Below are positions 44,379 to 54,418 of a DNA stretch of 54,550 nucleotides, in pieces. The stretch's first letter is position 1. Each line of letters opens with the position of its first letter. A model generated the notes under the pieces. It saw nothing but the letters and a program-made list of their open reading frames with translations. It searched no databases and had not been told where the DNA came from. The position numbers were made by a program, and so were the translations under genes. The stretch is from Fragilaria crotonensis (taxonomy: Eukaryota > Bacillariophyta > Fragilariophyceae > Fragilariales > Fragilariaceae), in the NCBI GenBank assembly GCA_022925895.1, contig JAKSYS010000415.1:1-54550 (forward strand), read 5' to 3'.

Positions 44379-44479
44379 GGCAGTGTGAAGGCCAAAGCTG
44401 CTATTTCAAAGTACAGCACTGCTGAAAGTATTGGACTCTACCTCACCCTTGACAATTAAGTTATTTTTAATGTATTATC

Positions 44480-45385
44480 AACATCTTCCGAGACACGCCG
44501 TGTCAATATGAATTCCGAATAGAAGACACAAACTTTGAGTTGATTGGGGTTTCGGCATTGAACCGTGACGCCACCATTACCATTGTCATTTCCTGCTTCA
44601 ATCTCATGTTCTCGTTCCTTTTGTTGCGGCGACAGTGCGAGGATACATTCCATGACCTGTTGCACGACGGCAAAGTGATTCCGCTGAAGCGTCGAATGCA
44701 AGGTACGGATACAATCAGGCATTGATAGGAGAAGAAGTCGAGAACAGTACGATGCTTACGCTGTGTGCTGATCCAGATCGTGTCGAGTGCATGAGGGGTC
44801 TGGGAGTTTTATACCTGACAACACAATCTCGATGACTCGGGAGTGGTGGAGGAACAACATACAATACTTAATTCAGTACTCTTGAACCATGATCGTGTTA
44901 CCGAAGTAAATCAAGTCGCTGCGAGTCCAGCGGTTGCAGGTTCTTCGTCCGATCGACGGACTACTAGGCTCGCCTCCGCGGACAATTTTGATGTCCAAAG
45001 GAGCTGTTCCACATCTGCATATACGACCTTCTTGAAATGAGTCAGGAATCTCCTTCTTCTTGCCGCCATGATTTTTGCCTTTGTTGTCTAGCATGGAGCC
45101 CAGTCCTTTCGACAGTATTTTGTCGCCAAGTTTGAATCTTATCGTCATGTCCATGCTTGTGAAAAGGTTGTTGTCTCCATATTAATACCAATTCCGAATA
45201 AAAGACACACACTTTGTGGTGATTGAGGTTTAGCACTTGCACCGTGACATTACAAGTACTGGTGTCATCTCCTGCGATATTGCATGACTGTCGCTGTTCC
45301 TGCGGCAACAGGGCGGATGCCGTAATAGACGTCGGTCCACATGCTTTCCCGTCATTTTTGTTGGTACAGTAACCAAGATATTGCG
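44480..45385 (-). pseudogene. 2OG-Fe(II) oxygenase fragments, unit D
   Basis: This is the minus-strand pair of fragments corresponding to those of unit A. The segment 44456-44722 has CILALSPQQKEREHE..GGVTVQCRNPNQLKVCVFYSEF and 45042-45308 has LNHHKVCVFYSELVLIWRQQ. They are convergent with gene D and lack the catalytic core. Confidence 0.7.
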
Positions 45386-45868
45386 AATGAGCTCATTTCT
45401 TCATGTACAGTTCGTCATGGTGATGTCAATACAGATAGAACGTAGAGAAAAAAGTTCTTATTCCGAGCCTGAAGCAGGAGCGCATCGAGGGAAACACGGC
45501 TCCGGTGGGAGAGATCGCCCAATGGGAAGCGTGCTGCAAACAGGTAGATTGAAACTTGATGAAGGCCTTCTCCCTGTGGCTTCGAATCTGGTCCCTGACA
45601 TGGCGGCGGCGGCGGCGTGCGATTGAGAATTGTGATTGAAGATGAATTTTGAAGGACGGAAAGCGACGCCTCAAAGAAGTATATGCTGACTTACCTCAGG
45701 TCAAGGCGTGCGTTAGCCACGTCATTTTGAGCGCCAGTCTTCTGCTTTTACAAGGTGGCTGTTCATTCGTGCCAGTCTGTATTGTGCTTTCATCGTCGTG
45801 TTGTTTTGCGGAATAATCGCGAACTCTTATTCAATGTTGCTGTGCGATTGGCTTCAAGTGCAACGTAG

Positions 45869-46153
45869 TTGAATCACGCATGCGCATGGTTACATCTGAA
45901 ACCGAAGACCATGCACTTTCCGCAATTGACGATAAGTAAGGATGGCAGCATTATTTGCTGCGATGCTGCATGCCCTTTGGAGGCACTCCCTCTAAATGCC
46001 CTCATGACGGGACATGTGCACGTTGCTGTAAGTGGTATTCATGATACTGAGCAACGAAACGTTTTAATGACATACTTGACGTTAATTGGTACGCATTTAC
46101 ACATGATCCATGACGCATCTGACGAATCTTCGAACGAAAACATCCGACTCTAG
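45869..46153 (+). pseudogene. Small conserved ORF, unit D
   Basis: The ORF has 94 codons starting MNHACAWLHLKPKT. From DGSIICCDAACPLEALPLNALMTG it has the same sequence as unit A. The two-base difference at about 45938 changes the N-terminal frame. It is either a remnant or a short gene whose true start is in one of the two frames. No known domain. Confidence 0.3.
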
Positions 46154-46304
46154 TCTGGAGTGCTTTGGCATATCATACTCACATTCAAGCCTAACGTGCT
46201 ACAGTAGGAGTTTACTACTTGCATAGTACTTGTACTACTCTCTTAATATACATGCAACAGGACCTGGACGAAATCGAACCTTCTTATTCTTTTTTATATA
46301 TATA

Positions 46305-46644
46305 TCCTACTATATTATAAATTAATTGTGTGCGTGTGTGCGTGCGTGCGTCCGTCTGTTACGGAGTATGACCACTCTGGGGTACTGGATCAAATGAATA
46401 CTGTCTCATACTCGGAGTATGATATATGTCATACATGCATACTGGAGTACTCCGTAAGCGATGTCGGTAAGATTTGCATATACGTAGTTGCGTCAGTGCG
46501 TGCGTCTGTTACGGAGTATGACCACTCTGGGGTACTGCACTACTTGCGTATAGTACTGAACTGTACAAACAGTACACACAACCGTGCACAACCCATACCG
46601 TACACGTATTCCAAAAGTCCGACCAATTGGGAGGTACCCACTAG
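46305..46644. mobile_element. About 340-bp insertion in the unit E leader, plus orientation
   Basis: The insertion lies between TTTTTATATATATA and TATCTAAAGATTCCG, which are adjacent in unit C. It starts TCCTACTATAT and ends GGTACCCACTAGTA. It has two copies of GTTACGGAGTATGACCACTC and several CGGAGTA/TACTCCG palindromes. The same insertion sits at the same place of the next unit in the opposite orientation (48481-48840). It has no ORF and no clear terminal inverted repeats. Confidence 0.65.
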
Positions 46645-46683
46645 TATATCTAAAGATTCCGTTGCCAACTTGGAAAATGGATC

Positions 46684-47257
46684 TTACATGGTCTGGGGTG
46701 GGAGCACAGTACTGTGCCTCCAGCGCCACTACTACAACGGGGCACGAAAGTACTAGTACGGACGCCACGGGCACGACGACCTGTACTATCGTTGCCCCGG
46801 ATCGGCAGTTCATATCGGCATGTCGTATGAAGACATACGTAATGGATACGGGGACATCCACGATTCACCGTTGAACGCGAAAACTAACTCCAACGTGAAC
46901 TCGCCGATCCAAGCCGCTGGAGTGGGAGATTTGCCCACATCGATCCACCAACGTGAACCGACTGCGCCAAGCAAACTTCCATCCCAGCAACTAAGTCAAT
47001 AGCTTACTAATCGTTTAATTTTCCCCAAGCCCACCCCTGGACCACCCAACATCCGGGGAGTTGGAGCTGAATTTACCGTCGAGGGAATCCCCTCGACCAA
47101 CCCAAACATCAGTCTACCTCGTCCCGACAGTCGTGCGTTACCACTAAGGCGGGCTACCTACACCGTCGATCACGACGGAGAAATACTCTGGGCAACCCGA
47201 ACGGAAACAAGAGAGAACAACAGACTGGTTTTGAAGTGGCGCAGCGAACAACTTCGC
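46684..47257. other. Second insertion in the unit E leader, origin unknown
   Basis: About 574 bases interrupt the leader sequence GGAAAATGGATC/AAACAAGATCC. It holds ORF pieces 46820-47002 (MSYEDIRNGYGDIHDSP...) and, behind a stop, another open stretch with YTVDHDGEILWATRTETRENN. None is recognised. No terminal repeats or target duplication were found. Confidence 0.45.
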
Positions 47258-47422
47258 AAACAAGATCCAAGTTTTCGTCATAATACGCACACTACACACC
47301 CGGTAAAGAGAGAGAATGTGAAACTATATGAACATGGATGATTGATGAGTTTCACAACAGGAATCTTGAGTCTTGACTCGTCCCCAGAATGCCGGTGTAC
47401 GTCTGATGTCATCTTGAACTCA

Positions 47423-47937
47423 CAAGCGACACGAAACCTCGCGACGACGGCATCACTTGACGTCGTCGACGACGACGACACTAGCGACCCTACTCCTTGC
47501 GACACTAGACGCTAGCGGCCATGATGGCGACGCTTTCCGAGAACTGCTTCCTCAAATGTTACCATGTATGGTATTAGCTTATATTTGTTCTAAACTAAGG
47601 ATCTACTACGTCTACTCTAGCTAATCCTAACAAAACAACTATCGTGCATTATTGCCACTCGTCGTCGTCGTCGTTCTCAAGATAAGTATGGAGGGTAACA
47701 AATGCGGGAGGGGGCTGCATTCCCTGCAGTCATCAATAACGGTGTGCGGTGGAATTTGTTTGAAAGAATACTGGAGTACTCCGAGTATGGAATAAAATGC
47801 GACACTAGGATAAAGAATGACCCGGAAAACACAACTTTATTTGTATTCACGATAAGGCCGGGGAAACGACATTTTCTAAAACAAAAGTTGGGGGGTCAGT
47901 TTTTCATCGCAACTTTTCGCTACCGTAAGGGTGGGCC
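47423..47937. other. Unit E region replacing the PT-repeat and oxygenase genes
   Basis: The leader of unit E breaks off after CATCTTGAACTC and the unit resumes at TTACAAGGTGGCTGTTCATTCG. These are places roughly 2.5 kb apart in units A-D. The 515 bases between are unrelated to the unit. They contain CGTCGTCGACGACGACGAC repeats and a short ORF (47702-48052) that runs into unit sequence. This is probably a scar of deletion plus insertion. Confidence 0.5.
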
Positions 47938-48052
47938 TTACAAGGTGGCTGTTCATTCGTGCCAGTCTGTATTGTGCTTTCATCGTCGTGTTGTTTTGCG
48001 GAATAATCGCGAACTCTTATTCAATGTTGCTGTGCGATTGGCTTCAACGTAG

Positions 48053-48337
48053 TTGAATCACTCATGCGCATGGTTACATCTGAAACCGAAGACCATGCAC
48101 TTTCCGCAATTGACGATAAGTAAGGATGGCAGCATTATTTGCTGTGATGCTGCATGCCCTTTGGAAGCACTCCCTCTAAATGCCCTCATGACGGGACATG
48201 TGCACGTTGCTGTAAGTGGTATTCATGATACTGAGCAACGAAACGTTTTAATGACATACTTGACGTTAATTGGTACGCATTTACACATGATCCATGACGC
48301 ATCTGACGAATCTTCGAACGAAAACATCCGACTCTAG
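48053..48337 (+). pseudogene. Small conserved ORF, unit E
   Basis: The ORF has 94 codons and is almost identical to the unit D copy (MNHSCAWLHLKPKT...ESSNENIRL). It survives although the rest of unit E was lost. Confidence 0.3.
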
Positions 48338-48480
48338 TCTGGAGTGCTTTGGCATATCATACTCACATTCAAGCCTAACGTGCTACAGTAGGAGTTTACT
48401 ACTTGCATAGTACTACTCTCTTAATAAACATGCAACAGGACCTGGACGAAATCGAACCTTCTTATTCTTTTTTATATATA

Positions 48481-48840
48481 CTAGTAGTGGGTACCTCCCA
48501 ATTGGTCGGACTTTTGGAATACGTGTACGGTATGGGTTGTGCACGGTTGTGTGTACTGTTTGTACAGTTCAGTACTATGCGCAAGTAGTGCAGTAACCCA
48601 GAGTGGTCATACTCTGTAACAGACGCACGCACTGACGCAACTACTTTTTTATGCAAATCTTACCGACATCGCTTACGGAGTATATATGACATACTTGTAC
48701 TCCAGCATGCATGTATGACATATACTCATATACTATATACTCCGAGTATGAGACAGTATTCATTTGATCCAGTACGCCAGAGTGGTCATACTCCGTAACA
48801 CACGGACGCACGCACACAATTAATTTATGATATAGTAGGA
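48481..48840. mobile_element. About 360-bp insertion in the unit F leader, inverted relative to 46305-46644
   Basis: The sequence is the reverse complement of the unit E insertion and sits between the same flanks (TTTTTATATATA and TATCTAAAGATTCC). It starts CTAGTAGTGGGTACC and ends ATATAGTAGGA. It lies about 400-750 bases upstream of the Hint gene of unit F. Confidence 0.65.
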
Positions 48841-49231
48841 TATCTAAAGATTCCGTTGCCAACTTGGAAAATGGATCCAAACAAGATCCAAGTTTTCGTC
48901 ATAATACGGACACTACACACTCGGTAAAGAGAGAGAATGTGGAACTATATGAACATCGATGATTGATGAGTTTCACAACAGGAATCTTGAGTCTTGACTC
49001 GTCCCCAGAATGCCGGTGTACGTCTGATGTCATCTTGAACTCTCAGATGAAGTTCGAGTATTGGTAGTTGTAGTTTTCTACGTCCTTCCAACGTCCATTA
49101 GGGAAAAGGTACGTGTAAGCTACCTGTCACCACGACAACAAGAATTCGCAAATTCGCACATTCGAACAACATTTACACTTTATTGGGAGACACGATATAT
49201 ATAAACACGTCTATCCAAACCTTCCGCTGCC
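48841..49231 (+). promoter_or_regulatory. Leader and promoter of the unit F Hint gene
   Basis: This is a standard unit leader with only two or three TTCGCA-type repeats (49145-49168) and a good TATA box GATATATATAAAC (49194-49206). The start codon follows at 49232. Confidence 0.55.
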
Positions 49232-50670
49232 ATGAAGCTCGCTGTTCTCTTCACCTTCCTTGGCGTTACTGTTCAAGGTCTAGACGACATCACTGTTGAA
49301 GATGATGTTTCTATCGTTGAGGGCACCCTTATGTTGGAGGCCACCACCAACAAAGCGACGGTAGGTGTCCTTACTGTCGAAGTCAAGAGATCCGATTCTG
49401 CTGCTCGCACAACGGAGAAATCCGGCATTGCGATAGACAGATACCTCAAAAAGCGCAAGACGACCAAGGCACCGGCCTAGGCAGCGACCAAGGCACCGAA
49501 GGCAGCGACCAAGGCACCGAAGGCAGCGACCAAGGCACCGAAGGCAGCGACCAAGGCACCGACCAAGGCACCGACCAAGGCACCGACCAAGGCACCGACC
49601 AAGGCACCGACCAAGGCACCGACCAAGGCACCGACCAAGGCACCGACCTCCGTACCGACCTCCGTACCGACCTCCGTACCGACCTCCGTACCGACCTCCG
49701 TACCGACCTCCGTACCGACCTCCGTACCGACCTCCGCACCAACCGCCGCACCAACCTCCGCACCAACCGCTGCACCAACCGCTGTGCACCAGCCGCCGCA
49801 CCAACCTCCGCACCAACCTCCGCTCCAACCTCCGCTCCAACCTCCGCTCCAACCTCCGCTCCAACCTCCGCACCAACCTCCGCACCGACCAAGGCACCAA
49901 CCGCCGCACCGACCTCGAACCGACCTCCGCACCGACCTCCGCACCAACTGCCGCACCAACCTCCGCACCAACCTCCGCACCAACCTCCGCACCAACCTCC
50001 GCACCAACCTCCGCACCAACCTCCGCACCAACCTCCGCACCAACCTCCGCACCAACCTCCGCACCAATCTCGCGCCAACCTCCGCACCGACCAAGGCACC
50101 AACCGCCGCACCGACCTCCACACCAACCGCGCACCAACCGCCGCACCAACCTCCGCACCAACCGCCGCACAACCTCCGCACCAACCTCCGCACCAACCTC
50201 CGCACCAACCTCCGCACCAACCTCCGCACCAACCTCCGCACCAACCTCCGCGCCAACCTCCGCGCAACCTCGCACCAACCTCCGCACCAACCTCCGCACC
50301 AACCTCCGCACCAACCTCTGCACCAACCTCCGCACCAACCTCCGCTCCAACCTCCGCAGCAACCTCCGCACCAACCTCCGCAGCGACCTCCGCACCGACC
50401 TCCGCACCGACCGCCGCACCAACCGCCGCACCAACCGCCGCACCAACCGCCGCACCAACCTCCGCATCAACCTCCGCACCAACCTCCGCACCAACCTCCG
50501 CACCGACCTCGGCACCTACATCGGAACCAACCTCCGCACCAACCTCCGCACCAACCTCCGCACCCACCGCCGCACCCACCGCCGCACCCACCGCCGCACC
50601 CACCGCCGCACCAACCTCCGCACCAACCGCCGCACCGACCTCGGCACCTACATCGGAACCTACAGCGTCG
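49232..50670 (+). pseudogene. N-terminal half of the unit F secreted Hint protein (signal peptide, pro-region, PT repeats)
   Basis: It starts with the family signal peptide and pro-region (residues 1-75) and reads to KTTKAPA. There AAG, as found in B and C, is TAG (49478-49480). Beyond the stop the frame gives four AATKAPK units, then KAPT and SVPT repeats, until a frame change near 49790 (GCTGTGCACCAG). Further single-base losses occur (about 50070, 50130, 50260-50275). The tract of about 1.2 kb is the longest in the family. Together with the intact Hint domain behind it, this shows the full ancestral layout. Reading errors in such a repeat are plausible. Confidence 0.7.
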
Positions 50671-51516
50671 CCAGCATGCTTCCCTGGCGACGCAATCGTC
50701 ACGGTCGAAGGCAAGGGTCAAGTGGAAATGAGGGATCTCATGATTGGCGACCGTGTCCTAGGCATGGGTGGGAAATTCCAATCTATCTACGCCTTCGGTC
50801 ACTGGTCTACTAACAGGACCTCTCAGTACATTCGCCTCTACACCAACGCTTCCAGTACACCACTCGAGCTCTCATCACGACATTATGTCTTTCTCTACGA
50901 ACAGCAGGAAATCCCTGCGGTTCCTGCCTTGTTGAAGGTCGGTGACGTCCTTTTGGGGTCAGATCCCACTCGGGCCGCACTGGAGATTATCAAGATTGAA
51001 ACTGCTACGAAAGATGGTGTATTTGCACCATTGACAGTCGATGGCACCATTGCCGTGAATGGAGTTGTGGCCTCCAGCTATGTTTTCCAAACATGGTATT
51101 CTCTCGATCAACCACATGACTACCTTTATTTCTTGGGCTGGTACAAGATCATGTCCCACAAAACCTTCAGTCATATGAGGCTCAGTCCCCTTCGGTTTGC
51201 GTCCATGGGAATCTCTCCTTGGTTTGGTACCATTGCTGACAAGGAAGGTAGGAACATTCTCAGCTGTGCCTACGCGCATGCCGGCACATGGATGCATTCC
51301 AGCACTCATGGCTTCGGTGTTGTGGCATTGGGAACTGTGCTCTTTTATGGCTTGTGTGGAATTTCTTTGTTTTCTTACTTCATCGAGTGTCTTGTTGGAC
51401 CAGTCATGGGTCCATCTGTCATTGCTCTCATTATCGTCGCATCCATGGTGGCATTCAAGAAGCAGCATCAGACCAAAGCGACTGCGGGTAGTAGTAAGAA
51501 GGTCAAGATTCATTAG
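50671..51516 (+). CDS. Hedgehog-type Hint (autoprocessing) domain with C-terminal membrane segments, unit F
   Basis: An uninterrupted stretch of 279 residues starts at Cys (50677-50679). [15 protein letters not shown] is the hedgehog/intein Hint N-terminal block with the nucleophilic Cys. [12 protein letters not shown] follows, then [12 protein letters not shown] (the T/S-x-x-H position), [10 protein letters not shown] and VNGVVASSY, which fits the VNGVxASCY block of hedgehog proteins with Ser for Cys. The domain normally cleaves itself from the preceding part by thioester chemistry. Two hydrophobic stretches (about 51310-51400 and 51415-51460) and a basic tail (KKVKIH) follow. The frame continues upstream into [10 protein letters not shown], so it belongs to the PT-repeat gene. 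There is no cholesterol-binding region that I recognise. Confidence 0.82.
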   Translation, partial: PACFPGDAIVTVEGKGQVEMRDLMIGDRVLGMGGKFQSIYAFGHWSTNRTSQYIRLYTNASSTPLELSSRHYVFLYEQQEIPAVPALLKVGDVLLGSDPTRAALEIIKIETATKDGVFAPLTVDGTIAVNGVVASSYVFQTWYSLDQPHDYLYFLGWYKIMSHKTFSHMRLSPLRFASMGISPWFGTIADKEGRNILSCAYAHAGTWMHSSTHGFGVVALGTVLFYGLCGISLFSYFIECLVGPVMGPSVIALIIVASMVAFKKQHQTKATAGSSKKVKIH

Positions 51517-52078
51517 GTTGTGCTCCACCGGAGTGCGTTTTATGTACGTTACTACCGCGAAAGGCAGTGTGAAGGCCAAAGCATCCATTTCAAAGTACAG
51601 CAGTGGCGAAAGTATTCGACTCTACCTTACTTGTATAATTAGGTAATTTTTCCTGTGATATTGACATCGTACAAGAAAGATCTTTTATCTTGTATTACAT
51701 GAAGCATGATGCCCCGACTGCTTCGGTCACTGTATGTTGGTGAAGTCGATGGAATCTTGAGAGGCAGAAAGAACGCGCGCGAGGCAGCTGTATTCTTGGC
51801 GTACTATCACACGACCATTTTTCTAACTAGTGGACTTTCGGTCAAAGTTCCGATGCTGCAATGTGCGCAGCCTGGCTCACGAATAGTTTCAAGAAAGCAC
51901 ACAAGGATGCGGCGCTTATGGTCTTGTGTGTTTTCATCAAGCCATGTATAGGGAAACGGGCGTATCGACCATGAGCATTTGCCTTGTGGCATGTTATCCT
52001 TCTTGCCATGACAGGAATTCCGCCATTCACCCAATCAATTGCCTTACATTATGATTCATAGTACCTTCGTTTATTGCA
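51517..52078. other. Convergent intergenic region between the Hint and oxygenase genes
   Basis: The first 130 bases include the 3' UTR block GGCAGTGTGAAGGCCAAAGC (51564-51583), which in units A-D follows the stop codon directly. An AAGATCTTTTATCTT inverted repeat lies at 51678-51692. The remainder holds only short ORFs (51706-51951 plus, 51807-52034 minus) that I do not recognise. Confidence 0.5.
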
Positions 52079-53530
52079 TTAGTTGTAGTTGTTGGATGAT
52101 GATGATCGAGAGGCTGATGTTTCTTGACAATGACGATAAAATCTCTCGGCAACGTACTTCTCTAATCCAAGATCCATCATCATGGTCACCACTGTCACCT
52201 CACCAAGAGACATTAATGTCGTCAGGGGCATACTGGGGTCTATGTCAAGTTGTTGCAACACAGCAATTAGTGTTTCCAGATTGTCGTGATGATCATCTTC
52301 CATGTCAACCGATTGCGCAAGTTGGTCCAGAACAGTTTGGACTGTCATGGGGAGTAGATCTGCAGGTCTCGATGCTTGGTTGTCATCATGATCATCATCC
52401 TGGGTCGGTAGTAGTAGTAGTGAGGAGGAGACCGTCTTGTCGGACGTGTGATTCGTTTCTGTCGCCACGTTCTGGATTGGAAACATGACATCACTTCGCA
52501 ACACGAATTTAGTACCACCACCACTATGAGCACCACAGTTCTGGTCGTCAACATTTAGTGTCAAGCCTTGACTGGCATGATACAGTTCGTGATTGAATAC
52601 AAGGAATTTGCCTAATTTGGGCACAACCTCCAACATGTTCTCGGACGGTTGTAAGGAATTCAAAAATACTGTGTTCCCACCATGAAAGTGGACCCCACCA
52701 CCTGTATTCAAGTAGAGGAGGATGGTAAGTTTGCTTTCGTACATCTTCTTGTCTTTGGTCGTTGTTGTTGTTGTTGTTGTGGCATCGTAATGTGGAAGAA
52801 AAATATCATGATCGGCAGTATCATAGCGCAGCAACCGCAACCGTGGGTTGATCCGGTAATCATACGATGATGATGTTGACGAATCGTCCTTTTTTCCCTG
52901 AATACCATTCTTACGACACCATGATTGAATCGCCTCGTCAATTCCAGCCTTCTGGAAGGCTTGTTGCAACCATATCAACACCAAATCCGAATAAAAGACA
53001 CACACTTTGTGATGATTGGGGTTCAGTAATTGAACCGTGACGCCACCATCACTGCCATCTCCCGCTGCAACATTTCGTTGTTCTCGTCGTTCCTGATGTT
53101 GTTGTGGAGACAGGGCGGCTGCTGTAACGTATGTTGGTCCAAATGTTTTCCCACCATTATTGGTAGTTCGATAACCAAGATTGTGAATGATATAAGAGCA
53201 TTGTGCGGGAGAAAGTAGCAGTGACCTTGTTTCGAGCAACAGCGGAGTGTGGGGAGTGAGAGGTCGATGACAATGCCGTGGTGGGGTGTGATGTACTGCC
53301 GTTGTCGTAGTTGTGCTGCTTGTCATGGTACCATCATTACTGCCACTGGCACTGTCACAAGTACTGGAACCATCTTCCGTGTCGTGATGATGGCTCTCAT
53401 GATCCTCAGAGTCCGTGTCGCCGTCATCATCATCATCATCGGCGTCTATAACTAGTTTATCGACACCCAGAATCTCAAACAGAGCTTCATCTGCAGAGCT
53501 TATTGAGAGCCTTGGACTGGACTTGGTCAT
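52079..53530 (-). CDS. 2-oxoglutarate/Fe(II)-dependent oxygenase, prolyl-4-hydroxylase type
   Basis: The protein has 483 residues in a single frame. The N-terminus is acidic with His/Asp and Thr runs (30-90). The double-stranded beta-helix core is at about 225-350: RLRLLRYDTADHDIFLPHYD gives iron ligands His247 and Asp249, SKLTILLYLN is the central strand, VFNHELYHASQGL gives the distal His318 (or His314), and GTKFVLRSDVMF gives Arg345 for 2-oxoglutarate. This pattern is that of P4H-like (P4Hc) oxygenases. The C-terminal 130 residues are unrecognised. No signal peptide is seen at the chosen start, so secretory-pathway action is not supported by this model. It is convergent with the Hint gene and is the intact parent of the relics in units A-D. 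Confidence 0.82.
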   Translation of the reverse strand: MTKSSPRLSISSADEALFEILGVDKLVIDADDDDDDGDTDSEDHESHHHDTEDGSSTCDSASGSNDGTMTSSTTTTTAVHHTPPRHCHRPLTPHTPLLLETRSLLLSPAQCSYIIHNLGYRTTNNGGKTFGPTYVTAAALSPQQHQERREQRNVAAGDGSDGGVTVQLLNPNHHKVCVFYSDLVLIWLQQAFQKAGIDEAIQSWCRKNGIQGKKDDSSTSSSYDYRINPRLRLLRYDTADHDIFLPHYDATTTTTTTTKDKKMYESKLTILLYLNTGGGVHFHGGNTVFLNSLQPSENMLEVVPKLGKFLVFNHELYHASQGLTLNVDDQNCGAHSGGGTKFVLRSDVMFPIQNVATETNHTSDKTVSSSLLLLPTQDDDHDDNQASRPADLLPMTVQTVLDQLAQSVDMEDDHHDNLETLIAVLQQLDIDPSMPLTTLMSLGEVTVVTMMMDLGLEKYVAERFYRHCQETSASRSSSSNNYN

Positions 53531-53893
53531 GGGCTGAACGACTGTATTAAGGACGATGAAGGGTTTAAGTGGACGTAAATGCGAGTCTGTCAGTTACCAG
53601 TTGACTCTACTACCGGTAGTAGAGCCTATCATACTGACTACCGATGTACCGTGACGCAAACTACCGTGAACCCACCTACCGCCGCGTACCGGCCTACCGT
53701 GAACCAATCTACCGGTACATGTAGTGCGAACCAAACTACCATCTACCTTGTGGGGGTTTCGTGAAGAAATAAATGATACCAGTATTTCGGAAAAGTGAAC
53801 AGGCTTCTCGATTCTCTGAATTGACAATAAATCGTCTAGGCAAGCAGAGCTCACAATTAATTCATACTTGAACATTTTCATCAAGGCAAATTC
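53531..53893. promoter_or_regulatory. Divergent region between the oxygenase and the second Hint gene
   Basis: The region contains a perfect 20-bp palindrome CTCTACTACCGGTAGTAGAG (53605-53624) and a cluster of CTACCG and ACCGTGA repeats (53640-53720). It probably includes the promoters of both genes. No TATA box is obvious on the plus side beyond AAATAAATGATACC (about 53768). Confidence 0.4.
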
Positions 53894-54418
53894 ATGAAGC
53901 TCATTCTTCACTTTGCCATCCTCGTAGCTGTTGCTACAGCTCAAGGTTTTGACATCACTATCGATGCGATTTCCATTCTCGTCAAGGAGGCTACAATCGA
54001 AGGTGTCTTCCCCGTCAAGGTCGAGCGATCCATTTCGGATGTGACCACCGGTACCCGTGGCCTCAAGTTGGTGCCAACCAAACGCAACAAGGGCAAGAAA
54101 ACACCACCCACAGCATCTCCAACATCACAGCCTAGCCCAGCAGAGGTGGTGCCAAGCCTAGAGCCCATACCACTACAGCCTGTCCCACGGTCTACCCCAG
54201 AGGCTACTACCCGAGCAGAATGCTTCCCTAGTAATGATGCCCAGTACGTCATGGTGGACACAGTGAGAATTTGTCATGTCACGATTGGTGACCGTGTTCT
54301 TGGGAGGATGGGTGAGAAGAGTGGTAATGTCAAGATCAACATCCATGAGATAGTTGTGCTTGTACCGATGAAGTGCTTCAGAAACGTACTTGTAAAACAC
54401 TTCATTTTTGAATATTGA
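53894..54418 (+). CDS. Diverged, truncated paralog of the secreted Hint protein
   Basis: The protein has 174 residues. Signal peptide MKLILHFAILVAVATAQG, pro-region (FDITIDAISI, VKVERSISDVTTGTRGLKL), basic cluster (KRNKGKK), a short non-repetitive Pro/Thr/Ser linker (70-105) and the start of a Hint domain: Cys110 in ECFPS, then a short insert and VTIGDRVLGRMGE. The match ends soon after, and the last 25 residues do not fit a Hint domain. It is truncated and probably non-functional, though the frame is intact. It shows that the linker was not always a PTSAP repeat. Confidence 0.65.
   Translation: MKLILHFAILVAVATAQGFDITIDAISILVKEATIEGVFPVKVERSISDVTTGTRGLKLVPTKRNKGKKTPPTASPTSQPSPAEVVPSLEPIPLQPVPRSTPEATTRAECFPSNDAQYVMVDTVRICHVTIGDRVLGRMGEKSGNVKINIHEIVVLVPMKCFRNVLVKHFIFEY

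Noticed and set aside
52079-53530. Calling the oxygenase a collagen-type ER prolyl hydroxylase
   Set aside because: There is no signal peptide or ER retention signal, and the 2OG-binding residue is Arg in a GTKFVLRSDVMF motif, so only the broad P4H-like class is supported.
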